Origin: Anaerolineae bacterium
Lineage (GTDB): Bacteria; Chloroflexota; Anaerolineae; JACIWR01
NCBI GenBank assembly: GCA_024653325.1
Contig: JANLFX010000007.1
Location: 1 to 36,525, forward strand
Length of the DNA stretch: 36,525 nucleotides
Reading direction: 5' to 3'
Both the position numbers and the translations under genes were made by a program. Position 1 is the stretch's first letter. Each line of letters opens with the position of its first letter. The notes under the pieces were generated by a model. That model had not been told where the DNA came from. It searched no databases and saw nothing but the letters and a program-made list of their open reading frames with translations. Positions 28,113-36,100 of the stretch are shown here, piece by piece.

Positions 28113-29323
28113 TATATCCCCGCCTGATCGAAGAAGGTTTGGAACATCTCCACGTAATCCCCCGGCACGACGAGGCGATGGTTGCCCAGCGGATTGGTCA
28201 ACATTGCCTTCAGGTCCTCGTCCACCTGCACCAGAATCTGGCTGCGGCACAGGTCGCTTCGTTCCAGATTCTCGATTATCTCCCCGCCGCTCAGCCAGTA
28301 CCGGTCCAGCGCTGCGCCTCCTATTCTGAGCAACGCACATCGTCCCGGGAACAGCTTGCCGCGCACGCCCAGCCCCAGCCCCGATTCGAAATGCGTGGGC
28401 AGGCTGAAGGAGCTAACCAGAGTCATGGGCACCGTGCAGTGGGCCAAAATCATCTGATTGTGCTCCAGGTCCACGGCGGCGGGATTGCTCATGAAGGCGG
28501 CCTGGCCGGTCAGGTAGAAAGTGAGCATCATGCCGAACAGGGCGGGCACGTCGCCCTCGCAGGCGGCCGGGATGCCCTCATCGTTCAGGCGGGCCAGGGG
28601 CAGACAGCCTGTCTGTCCGAAGTCGCTCAACAAGTCGAAACAGCGCACGGTGAGCCCGTCTAACTGGTATTTCTCCTGGATTTTTCGCAAGGCGGTGTAC
28701 ATTCCCTGCACCCAGTCGAGGGATTCGGGCGCGTGAGCGGCGCAGGAGGTGGCGGACTGGGTTGCCTGTACCAGCCAGTCCTCATGTTGCGAGGTGGGTT
28801 GGATGAGTGCTCTCAGCTCGGCCATGGGCACCTCCACCAATTCGGTGCCCCAGCGCATGTAGACGGCGTCCGCGTCCACGTTGCTACCGATCAGCCAGTC
28901 CGAGGGGCGTCCGATAATCCCCAGTCGGCACTGGCTCAGGCGTTTCAGGGCGTGGGCGCTGCGCGTCAACAGGATAAGCCGCTCGGCTATGGCTTGTGGT
29001 GAGCCCTGGATGATCTCTCCCCGTCCACCCATGCTCAGCACGTAAGTGAGTATCTCCAGGGACGCGGCCAGCGAGTTCTCCCCGGGGTACACTAGCAGGT
29101 AGACCGGTCCGCTGATGTGTCGGTACAGGGTGCGGAACTGTTGTTCTGTGCCTCCGGTGCGCACGAAGTAAAGCCGCAGGTCCGTTGGCGGAGGCTGATC
29201 GGGAGTGCCCCACTCGAAGCGGAAGCCGCCCGACTGCTCGATCTCCCGCAGCCACGGCGTCTGTTGCGCCAAGCGGAGCGGGTCGTGCATGGGTGAGACC
29301 AGGGGAATGATGCCGATGTTCAT
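28112..29323 (-). CDS. Fucose/arabinose isomerase-fold protein, unknown substrate
   Basis: A 403-residue protein resembling the C-terminal half of the L-fucose/L-arabinose isomerase superfamily: PAACEGDVPALFGMMLTFYL, SNPAAVDLEHNQMILAHCT and a FPGRCALLRIGG segment. The Glu and His residues expected around the metal site (EGD, AHC) are present. The N-terminal domain is short and divergent. Such proteins are annotated broadly as fucose isomerase-like; no sugar genes lie nearby. ATG 29323 follows GGAGG and overlaps the rlmN stop codon (ATGA), so it is translated with rlmN. Confidence 0.75.
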   Translation of the reverse strand: MNIGIIPLVSPMHDPLRLAQQTPWLREIEQSGGFRFEWGTPDQPPPTDLRLYFVRTGGTEQQFRTLYRHISGPVYLLVYPGENSLAASLEILTYVLSMGGRGEIIQGSPQAIAERLILLTRSAHALKRLSQCRLGIIGRPSDWLIGSNVDADAVYMRWGTELVEVPMAELRALIQPTSQHEDWLVQATQSATSCAAHAPESLDWVQGMYTALRKIQEKYQLDGLTVRCFDLLSDFGQTGCLPLARLNDEGIPAACEGDVPALFGMMLTFYLTGQAAFMSNPAAVDLEHNQMILAHCTVPMTLVSSFSLPTHFESGLGLGVRGKLFPGRCALLRIGGAALDRYWLSGGEIIENLERSDLCRSQILVQVDEDLKAMLTNPLGNHRLVVPGDYVEMFQTFFDQAGI

Positions 29324-30390
29324 GGTTTACCTCCCGCAAGTGGGCCGGGTTGGCAACCCGACCTACGAAGTTGACCACAGCCGGCTTGAATGTCTATCCC
29401 CCGGCCCAGGCGCAAAGTGTTGGGCACGCGCAGGCGGTTAAGTTCCTCCTGAAAAACGCGCACCCGCCAAGGCGAGGAGGGTTTATATCCGCACTCGGCG
29501 GTGGGATTCAAGGGAATGAGATTGACGTGGTACAGCAGCCCTTCCAGCAGCGTGGCCAACTGGCGGGCCTGAGCTTTCCAGTCGTTGACCTCGTGGATCA
29601 GCGCGTACTCAAAAGTGACACGCCGGCTCGTGGCTTTGACGTAAGCGCGGCAGGCGGGGATGAGCTTGCCCAGGGGGTAGCGGCGGTTGAGGGGCACGAG
29701 TTGATTGCGTAGCTCGTCGGTAGGGGCGTGCAGCGAGATGGCCAGCCCCACCTGCAACTTTTCCTGGCTGAGGCGCTCGATGCCGGGCACTACTCCCGCC
29801 GTGGAGAGGGTGATCCGCCGCGCGCCCAGGTTAAAACCCCGTTCGTCGGTCAGCGTCTCGATGGCCTGCCAGGTGGCGTCGTAGTTCAACAACGGCTCGC
29901 CCATGCCCATGAGCACCACGTTGGTCAGGTGTTGACCTCGCTCCTGGAGCTGACGAGCGAAGTAAAGCACCTGCTCGACGATCTCGCCAGGGGTCAGGTC
30001 GCGCTCGAAACCGCTCTGCCCGGTGGCGCAGAAAGAGCAGCGGATAGGACAGCCCACCTGGGTAGAGATGCACACCGTGTGCCGCCGTTGATAGCGCATC
30101 AGCACCGCCTCGATGGTCTGGCCGTCGTGCAGGCGGAGGAGCACCTTGCGCGTCTGCCGGTCGGCGGAAACCAGCTCATTGAGCGGGGTGAGGGTATGCA
30201 GGGCGAGTTTATCGGCCAGACGCTGGCGCAGCGTCTTGGGCAGGTTGTGCATCTGCTCGTAGTCGTCTGCCAGGTGTTTGTAAACCCAATCCCACACCTG
30301 TTCGGCGCGGAAGGCGGGCTCGCCCCAGGAGGCGAGCAGGGTCTGGAGTTGGGGGTAGGTTAAGTCGAGAAGGTAATCGGAGTATGGCAT
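29320..30390 (-). CDS. rlmN: Dual-specificity 23S rRNA/tRNA adenine-C2 methyltransferase RlmN
   Basis: A 356-residue radical SAM methyltransferase. The cluster motif is C114-x3-C118-x2-C121 (GCPIRCSFCATG); VVLMGMGEPLLNY and ISLHAPTDELR are core family motifs; the methyl-carrying C338 is in IQAGCGQL. It methylates A2503 of 23S rRNA and A37 of some tRNAs. ATG 30390 is chosen because the protein family starts here; a longer frame to 30462 crosses the promoter. The last residues (342-350) are encoded by the palindrome at 29340-29366, which has apparently extended the protein to its present stop. Confidence 0.95.
   Translation of the reverse strand: MPYSDYLLDLTYPQLQTLLASWGEPAFRAEQVWDWVYKHLADDYEQMHNLPKTLRQRLADKLALHTLTPLNELVSADRQTRKVLLRLHDGQTIEAVLMRYQRRHTVCISTQVGCPIRCSFCATGQSGFERDLTPGEIVEQVLYFARQLQERGQHLTNVVLMGMGEPLLNYDATWQAIETLTDERGFNLGARRITLSTAGVVPGIERLSQEKLQVGLAISLHAPTDELRNQLVPLNRRYPLGKLIPACRAYVKATSRRVTFEYALIHEVNDWKAQARQLATLLEGLLYHVNLIPLNPTAECGYKPSSPWRVRVFQEELNRLRVPNTLRLGRGIDIQAGCGQLRRSGCQPGPLAGGKP
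29340..29366. repeat. GTAG-type palindrome inside the 3' end of rlmN
   Basis: On the minus strand GTAGGTCGGGTTG faces CAACCCGGCCCAC around one central base (near-perfect 13-bp arms). It codes for rlmN residues 342-350 and lies directly before the ribosome binding site of the downstream gene. Confidence 0.68.
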
Positions 30391-30399
30391 AGTAGTCTT

Positions 30400-30428
30400 A
30401 TCGTACCACAACTCATGCGTAATGGCAA
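30400..30428 (-). promoter_or_regulatory. Promoter of rlmN, possibly giving a leaderless mRNA
   Basis: On the minus strand TTGCCA (30428-30423), 17 bases, TACGAT (30405-30400). Transcription would begin near 30393, only about three bases before the rlmN ATG. No ribosome binding site is present, consistent with leaderless translation. Confidence 0.6.
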
Positions 30429-30449
30429 GTTCACCGCGCGTTCCCCCTG

Positions 30450-30464
30450 AGGTGCGACGCACTT
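30450..30464. repeat. Half copy of the AGGTGCGACGCACTT palindrome
   Basis: AGGTGCGACGCACTT matches one arm of the palindromes at 28074-28112 and 31432-31466; the second arm is missing here. Confidence 0.7.
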
Positions 30465-30470
30465 GTCTGC

Positions 30471-30503
30471 AGCCTCCCGCAGGCTCCGAGCCTGCGGGAG
30501 GCT
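30471..30503. terminator. 14-bp hairpin downstream of the HAD gene
   Basis: AGCCTCCCGCAGGC (30471-30484) and GCCTGCGGGAGGCT (30490-30503) form a perfect 14-bp stem with a 5-nt loop. A loose T-run (TTTATGCTTTT) follows on the plus strand only. It could end transcription from the minus-strand HAD gene without a T-run, or be another repeat element. The rest of 30504-30584 shows nothing recognisable. Confidence 0.5.
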
Positions 30504-30584
30504 TTATGCTTTTCCAAAGGTCATCACGGCCCTGCCTCTTGTCGCTCGGCTAGGCTGAGCAGGTGCAGTTTCTCGCGCTGTGCT

Positions 30585-31409
30585 TTAGAGCACTGTCAAC
30601 CATGCGTGGCGCAGGTGGTCAATGTCCTCAAAAACCAAATCGGGTTGCACCTCGCTGGCGGCCAACTCCTCGCGGGTGACCACGCCGGAGAGGACAAGGA
30701 TGGTGAACAGACCGGCGTTGATCCCGCCCAGGATGTCCGTCTCCAGGCGATCGCCGAGCGCGGCGGTGTGGGCCGGGTCGGCGGACATGCGCTTCAGGGC
30801 CATCTCGAACAGGATGGGCTCTGGCTTGCCGACAGTCAATGGGGTGATGCCGGTAGCCGCTTCAATGGCGGCCAGGATGGCTCCGTTGCCAGGCACGATG
30901 CCTTCCTCGGAGGGGAAGGTCTTGTCGGGGTTGGTGCCGATGAAGCGCGCCCCGGCACGGATGAGCAGCGTGGCCCGGCGCAGCTTGTCGTAGGTGACCT
31001 GGGTATCCATGCCGACCACAACGCAGGCCGCGTCCCGGTCGCTGACCTCGAAACCGTACTGGCGCATGGTCTCGGCCAGGCTCTCCGCGCCGATGACGTA
31101 GACTTTGGTGCCCGCCGGGGCGATGCTGGACAGGTAGTCCGCCGTGGCGATGCCGGAAGTGAAAATGTCTTCCGGGCTCACGGTGACGCCCATCCCTGCC
31201 AGCTTGGCCACGTACTCCTCAGGCGTGCGGCTGGAGTTATTGGTGGCCAGGGTGAAGCGAATACCTTTCTCGCGCATGAAGGCGAAGAAATCGGTCAGGC
31301 CGGGCATGGGCGCATTGCCGCGGTACAGCACGCCGTCCATGTCAATGATGAGATTGTGTATGTCTCGCAGTTTGGATAAGTCTGTAGCGGTGTAGTCTGA
31401 GTGTTCCAT
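30585..31409 (-). CDS. HAD-IIA family hydrolase (NagD/phosphoglycolate phosphatase-like)
   Basis: A 274-residue phosphatase. Motif I is D23-x-D25 in IIDMDGVLYRG, motif II is ATNNSSRTPEEY, the motif III Lys is in TVGKPEP, and motif IV is LGDRLETDILGGINAG. The C2-type cap between motifs II and III fits subfamily IIA, whose members hydrolyse small phosphorylated metabolites such as nucleotides, phosphoglycolate or p-nitrophenyl phosphate. ATG 31409 follows AAGGAG. A frame opening at 31445 begins inside the palindrome and is not used. It lies downstream of the YqeC-MocA gene. Confidence 0.92.
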   Translation of the reverse strand: MEHSDYTATDLSKLRDIHNLIIDMDGVLYRGNAPMPGLTDFFAFMREKGIRFTLATNNSSRTPEEYVAKLAGMGVTVSPEDIFTSGIATADYLSSIAPAGTKVYVIGAESLAETMRQYGFEVSDRDAACVVVGMDTQVTYDKLRRATLLIRAGARFIGTNPDKTFPSEEGIVPGNGAILAAIEAATGITPLTVGKPEPILFEMALKRMSADPAHTAALGDRLETDILGGINAGLFTILVLSGVVTREELAASEVQPDLVFEDIDHLRHAWLTVL

Positions 31410-31431
31410 GAAAACTCCTTGTTCCAGGTGC

Positions 31432-31466
31432 CAGGTGCGACGCACTTAAGAAGTGCGTCGCACCTG
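31432..31466. repeat. 16-bp palindrome supplying the stop codon of yqeC-mocA
   Basis: CAGGTGCGACGCACTT (31432-31447) and its inverse AAGTGCGTCGCACCTG (31451-31466) flank AAG. The TAA stop of the minus-strand YqeC-MocA gene starts in the palindrome centre, and its last residues QVRRTS are encoded by one arm. Confidence 0.82.
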
Positions 31467-32867
31467 AATCGCGCCTGAGTAATCTTCGACGGTGTCAATG
31501 TCTTGAAAGATGGCATCGCTCCCCACCTCCACCTGCTCGATGCGGGCCGCGTATTGGGCCAGGATAGCCCGCCCGCCCTGGTCGTCGCGGACCTGCAGCA
31601 GGGCGGGGAATGTCTCGCGGGCGAATAGCACGGGATTGCCACGCCGACCCCCATGCACAGGCACGACGACCGGTGCGCGCGTCTGACGGTAGCGTTGCAC
31701 GATGGCAGCGATGATCTCCGGCGTGATGGCCGGTTGATCGGCCAGGACGAAGAGCGCGGCCTTTATATCCTCTTCCAGCGCGGATAGCCCGACTTGCACG
31801 GAGCTACTCAGCCCTCTGGCGGGGTCGGGGTTGACGACTACCCGCGTTTCGGGGGGCGGAGGCTGGCTGCTCAGGTCCAGCGCGTCGAGGATCTGCGGGG
31901 CGTGGTGGCCCAGCACCAGCACCACCTGGTCCACAGGAGCGGAGCGCACGGTATCCACCACGTGCTGGAGCATGGGTTTGCCGCCCCAGGACAGCAATTG
32001 CTTGGGCTGACCCATGCGCGTGGAAGTGCCCGCGGCCAGAATGATGGCTGCGACGCGCTCCGGGGTGAAAACGCCTAGAACCGGCTTTTGAGCGCGCAGC
32101 GCCGCGACCACGACCCGTCCGATGGAAGGGTGAGCCAGCAGCAGGCGAGCGACTTTTTCCGCCTGCGGGGTGGGAGTGATTCCGCGACGCTGATGGAGCA
32201 GGGGGACGACGCGCGCCTGGGGTGGTGCACCTTTCAGTCCTCCCTGAGGATGAGCGAGCAGCTTGGCCACCATTTCCTCGGTTATTGCTGTGCCCTCGTC
32301 CACGGCCAGCAGTGCGGCGGCCAGGGCAGCGCGGTGGACGTACTCATCGGTCAACGGCTTACCCAGCACCTCCAGATCGGCCATGGGCACGAGCAGGGTG
32401 GTGCTGGCGGGCACTACCGGCTCGTAAGCGGCCGGAGCTTTGAGCAGGCGGTGTTTTGCCCCATCCGCTTCGACCAGGATGGTCACGCCCGGCAGGGCAG
32501 AGGCCAGGCGGTCAATCCATTCTGGCGGCGGCCCGGCGACCTTGTGAGCCTGCACCGCCCAGGGGTAAGAGGCCGCGAAATCAGGGTCGGCTTCGGTTAG
32601 TCGCCGGGCGGCGACGAACAACTTGGGGTACGACGCCAGCAGTTCGGGAGCGCGGGCCGGCAATTCCGCCTCGTCGTCCGTCACCAACAGTGCCTCGTCT
32701 GCGCGGGGGACAGGCTCGAAGATTTTGGTCGTCGTGGTGAACACAGCCCGTCCACCCGCAGCGGCAATCTCGTCCGCCAGGCGCATGGCGGCGGTGGTCT
32801 TGCCTCCCGCGCCGACCAAGGTTACCACGTCGCCGGGTTTAATGCTCAACGCTTCGTGAAGGTCCAC
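31446..32867 (-). CDS. yqeC: YqeC-MocA fusion (selenium/molybdenum cofactor maturation)
   Basis: A 473-residue two-domain protein. Residues 1-260 match YqeC, the putative selenium-dependent hydroxylase accessory protein, with a P-loop VGAGGKTT at 18-25 and ILVEADGAKHRLLKAP near 130-145. Residues 270-473 are a MobA/MocA-like nucleotidyltransferase with LAAGTSTRMGQPKQLL (277-292) and the metal Asp in VLADQPA (D377). MocA-type enzymes add CMP to molybdopterin for hydroxylases. In most bacteria the two are separate genes. The start is GTG 32867 with a poor ribosome binding site. It follows ygfK in the same direction, 245 bases away. Confidence 0.9.
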   Translation of the reverse strand: MDLHEALSIKPGDVVTLVGAGGKTTAAMRLADEIAAAGGRAVFTTTTKIFEPVPRADEALLVTDDEAELPARAPELLASYPKLFVAARRLTEADPDFAASYPWAVQAHKVAGPPPEWIDRLASALPGVTILVEADGAKHRLLKAPAAYEPVVPASTTLLVPMADLEVLGKPLTDEYVHRAALAAALLAVDEGTAITEEMVAKLLAHPQGGLKGAPPQARVVPLLHQRRGITPTPQAEKVARLLLAHPSIGRVVVAALRAQKPVLGVFTPERVAAIILAAGTSTRMGQPKQLLSWGGKPMLQHVVDTVRSAPVDQVVLVLGHHAPQILDALDLSSQPPPPETRVVVNPDPARGLSSSVQVGLSALEEDIKAALFVLADQPAITPEIIAAIVQRYRQTRAPVVVPVHGGRRGNPVLFARETFPALLQVRDDQGGRAILAQYAARIEQVEVGSDAIFQDIDTVEDYSGAIQVRRTS

Positions 32868-32971
32868 AGTTTAGGCTCGTTCACGATTCTCTCTACAATT
32901 AATTGCGAGATTTGTGGTGGTTCAGAATGGATGGGGGCTTTAGTCGGGCAACATACTGTTAACGAATATCC

Positions 32972-33019
32972 AACGAATAAACGAATAGACACGCGGTGAT
33001 AGTCATTCGTTTATTCGTT
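32972..33019. repeat. AT-rich inverted repeat between ygfK and yqeC-mocA
   Basis: AACGAATAAACGAATAGAC (32972-32990) and GTCATTCGTTTATTCGTT (33002-33019) pair with a single bulged base around an 11-nt loop. It lies downstream of ygfK and may act as a terminator or be a repeat of low-complexity ACGAAT words. The rest of 32868-33111 shows no gene. Confidence 0.6.
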
Positions 33020-33111
33020 CTACCATTCGTTGACAGAGAACTCGCCCGGATCAAGAGACGCTATTCATGGTGCATCCAGCACCTGATGCCATAGTTCCCA
33101 CATTGCCTGCA

Positions 33112-36100
33112 TCACATTTCAAAAGGCAGGAAGGGCAGGGAAGTGGTCACCCCTTTGAGGATGACGTACATCTCTGCCACGCCGAGCAGTGAGACCTCAC
33201 CCGCAAACTCTTGCTTCACCTGCGTTGCCATGATGTCGAGATTCTCAGGAGAAAGCTCCAGGCACAGGTTTTCATCCTCAAAAGTCACCGCGCCCTTTTG
33301 CAGCGATAGCCGGGCTTCCCGTCCTCCCTGGCGACTGCTGATCGTCCAGCCTCCTGCGCTGCGCTGGATGTGAAAGGCGTTATCTTCCTCCAAGGCGAAA
33401 TCACTTTCCTGGAGGAACAGCCGGGGCTTGTCCGTGTAGGGCTTGCCCTGGTGCACGCAGAAGGTCGCGCAGTTGCCGCACTCGTTGCAAAAATCGTCCA
33501 CGTGGATGATCTGGCGGCTTTGAGTGACGTGGAAGACCTCTTGCCCCTCGGTCTCTATCTTCCCTTGCCGGCAGACGAGGCGCGGCAGGGTGTATGTGAC
33601 TGGCGTGACGAAGAAGGCATAATTGGCCCGGTTGGGACACACCTCGACGCACTTGTCGCACAGGGCAGAGCATTGGAGGCAGCGGGCTGCTTCGCGGCGG
33701 GCGGCCTCCTCGGTCAGGGTTGCCTCCACCAACTCAAAACCTCTTCTCTGCTCGAGGGGGAGCAGCGCCGCGCCGTGCTGAAGTTCCTTCCGCGCCCGCT
33801 TCTGCTTGAGTGCCACGATGTCCGCTTCCGAGAGGCGGGGGAACTCGGTGGCGGGCCGGTCGGCACTCAGTCCCCACTGCTTGCAGATGGCCTCGGCGGC
33901 GCGCCGACCGTCGGCAATGGCTTCGATAATGGTCGCCGGGCCGCGGACGATATCCCCGCCGGCGTAGATGCCCGCCGCGCTCGTGGCGCAGGTCTGCGGG
34001 TCGGTGGGGATGGTGCCTCGCTCGCTCAGAGTGATGGCGCTGCCCTCGAGGAAGGTCACCTCGGGGCGCTGCCCGATGGCCACGATGATCGAATCGGCTT
34101 CGAGCTTGAACTCGCTGCCGGCGATGGGCACGGGACGGCGGCGACCATCTGCCTCCGGCTCGCCCAGGCGGTTGCGGACGCACTCCAGGGCGACCACTCG
34201 ACCCTTCTCCAGAATCACGCGGATGGGAGAGGCCAGCTCCTCCAGGGTCACCCCCTCATCCAGTGCTTCTTTGATCTCCTCCTCGATGGCCGGCATCTCG
34301 GCGCGGGTACGCCGGTAAACGATGATTACCTCGGTGGCGAGCCGTTTGGCGGCGCGGGCGGCGTCAATGGCTGAGTTACCCCCGCCGATAACCAGGGCGC
34401 GACGGCCCAGATCAACCCGCTCGCCCTGGCGCACTTTGGCCAGGAAGCTCAGAGCATCGTATACCCCCTGTCCATCCTCACCGGCAATGCCCATGCGGGC
34501 GTCTTTCTGCATTCCCGTGGCGATGTAGACCGCGTCGAAGCCCTGCTCTAAAAGCTCCTCCGGCGGGCTGATGATTGGGTGATTGAGTTCGATTGTGACC
34601 CCCAAGGTCTGGAGGCGCGCGATGTCCTCCTCGACGATTTCATCGGGCAGGCGGAAGGGCGGGATGGCCCAGCTTAACATGCCCCCTGGCTTGTTCCTGG
34701 CCTCGTAGATGGTCACCTCTACACCGTGCAGGGCCAGCACCCAGGCCGCCGCCAATCCCGATGGCCCGCTGCCGATAATCGCCACCTTTTTCGATTTGCC
34801 GACTCGCCGCTTTGCTGATTTGCTGATTTGCTGATTCGCTGATTCGCTGATTTGCTGATTTGCTGATTCGCTGATTTGCTGATTCGCTGATTTGAAAGCG
34901 GCGAAGCGCTTCAGGGCACGGATGGCCACCGGCTGATCGTAGTTGTTGCGCGTGCAGCGGGTCTGGCACAGGTGGGTGCAGGCGTAGCCGGTGACGCCGG
35001 GCAGCGGGTTGCGGGCCAGGATCACGGCCAGTGCCTTGTCGTACTCGCCCTGGGCGATCCACCAGGCGTACTCCGGCACGTCCTGGCGGATGGCGCACTG
35101 TTCCACGCAGGGAGCGACGACGCAGTCGAAGGGGCCCAGCCCGCTTGCGACCTTGGGCAAGCCATAGGGGTGGTAGTCCTTCTTGTAACGGGGCTCTGTC
35201 AGCGCCCGCGCCGCCTCGCGCTCCAGGTTGGCCAGCCTGTCCCCGGCCAGTTCCTCCAAATTCCTCGCCCCGCGTTCCTGCATGTCCTCTTCCAGGTTTT
35301 CCAGGTATTGCCGCATCCGCGAGTAGCCCCCCGGCTTCAGCAGGTCCGAGACCACGGTCACCGGGCGAGCGCCGCAGGCCAGGATGTTCGTCAGATTGAA
35401 AGCGTCGGCTCCGGCTGAGTATGAGACGTTGAGGGCACCATTGAACTCATGGGCCAGCTTGTTGAACAGATTCATGGTGATGGGATACAGCGCGCGCCCC
35501 GACATGTACATCTCCTCGCCGGGGAGCAGGCCCTTGTGATTGGCCATAGCCAGCGTGTTGCTCAGCTTGATGCCGAAGCTCAGCCCCTGGGCAGCCGCCA
35601 CCGCCTGCAGGGATGTGATCAACTCCACGGCGCGGTCGTATTGCAAATCGTGGTCGAACACCCTATCGGGGATGTGTATCTCGTGGAAGCCCAGGTGCTC
35701 GTGCAGGATGTGCATCACCGCGTCCTTGCCCAATAGGGTAGGATTCAGCTTGACCGTGGTGTGCAGGCCGCGCTGTTCCATCAGATATTTGGCGATGGCC
35801 TCGATCTCGTCCGGCGGGCAGCCGTGCATGGTCGAGAGAGTGACGTTGTTGGTGATGCGAGTGGGGATGTCCAGCCCGGCGAATTGAGGGAACCGCTTTT
35901 CGAGGAGGGCTTGCATCTCGGCGATTTCCGCGGATGCATCCTGTAGACGATCCATGAAGCGGGTCATGCGTGGGTGCTGGATGCCCTCCAGATTGTAGCC
36001 CACGCTCATGTTGAAAATGGTGCCGAAGGGCACGCGACCCTCGAAGCCCAGCATCCGGCGCAGCACGTGGATCAGCACCCAGGCCTTGATGTACTCGCTG

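Noticed and set aside
30471-30503. Strong intrinsic terminator for the minus-strand HAD gene
   Set aside because: The stem is perfect but no T-run follows on the minus strand; kept only as a hairpin with modest confidence.
34797-34892. CRISPR array
   Set aside because: The repeat is a contiguous 8-bp tandem with no spacers, and it lies inside a coding frame.
33112-36025. Frameshift in ygfK caused by the 8-bp repeat
   Set aside because: The frame is open on both sides and all expected domains are in one frame, so the sequenced copy is in the ON state.
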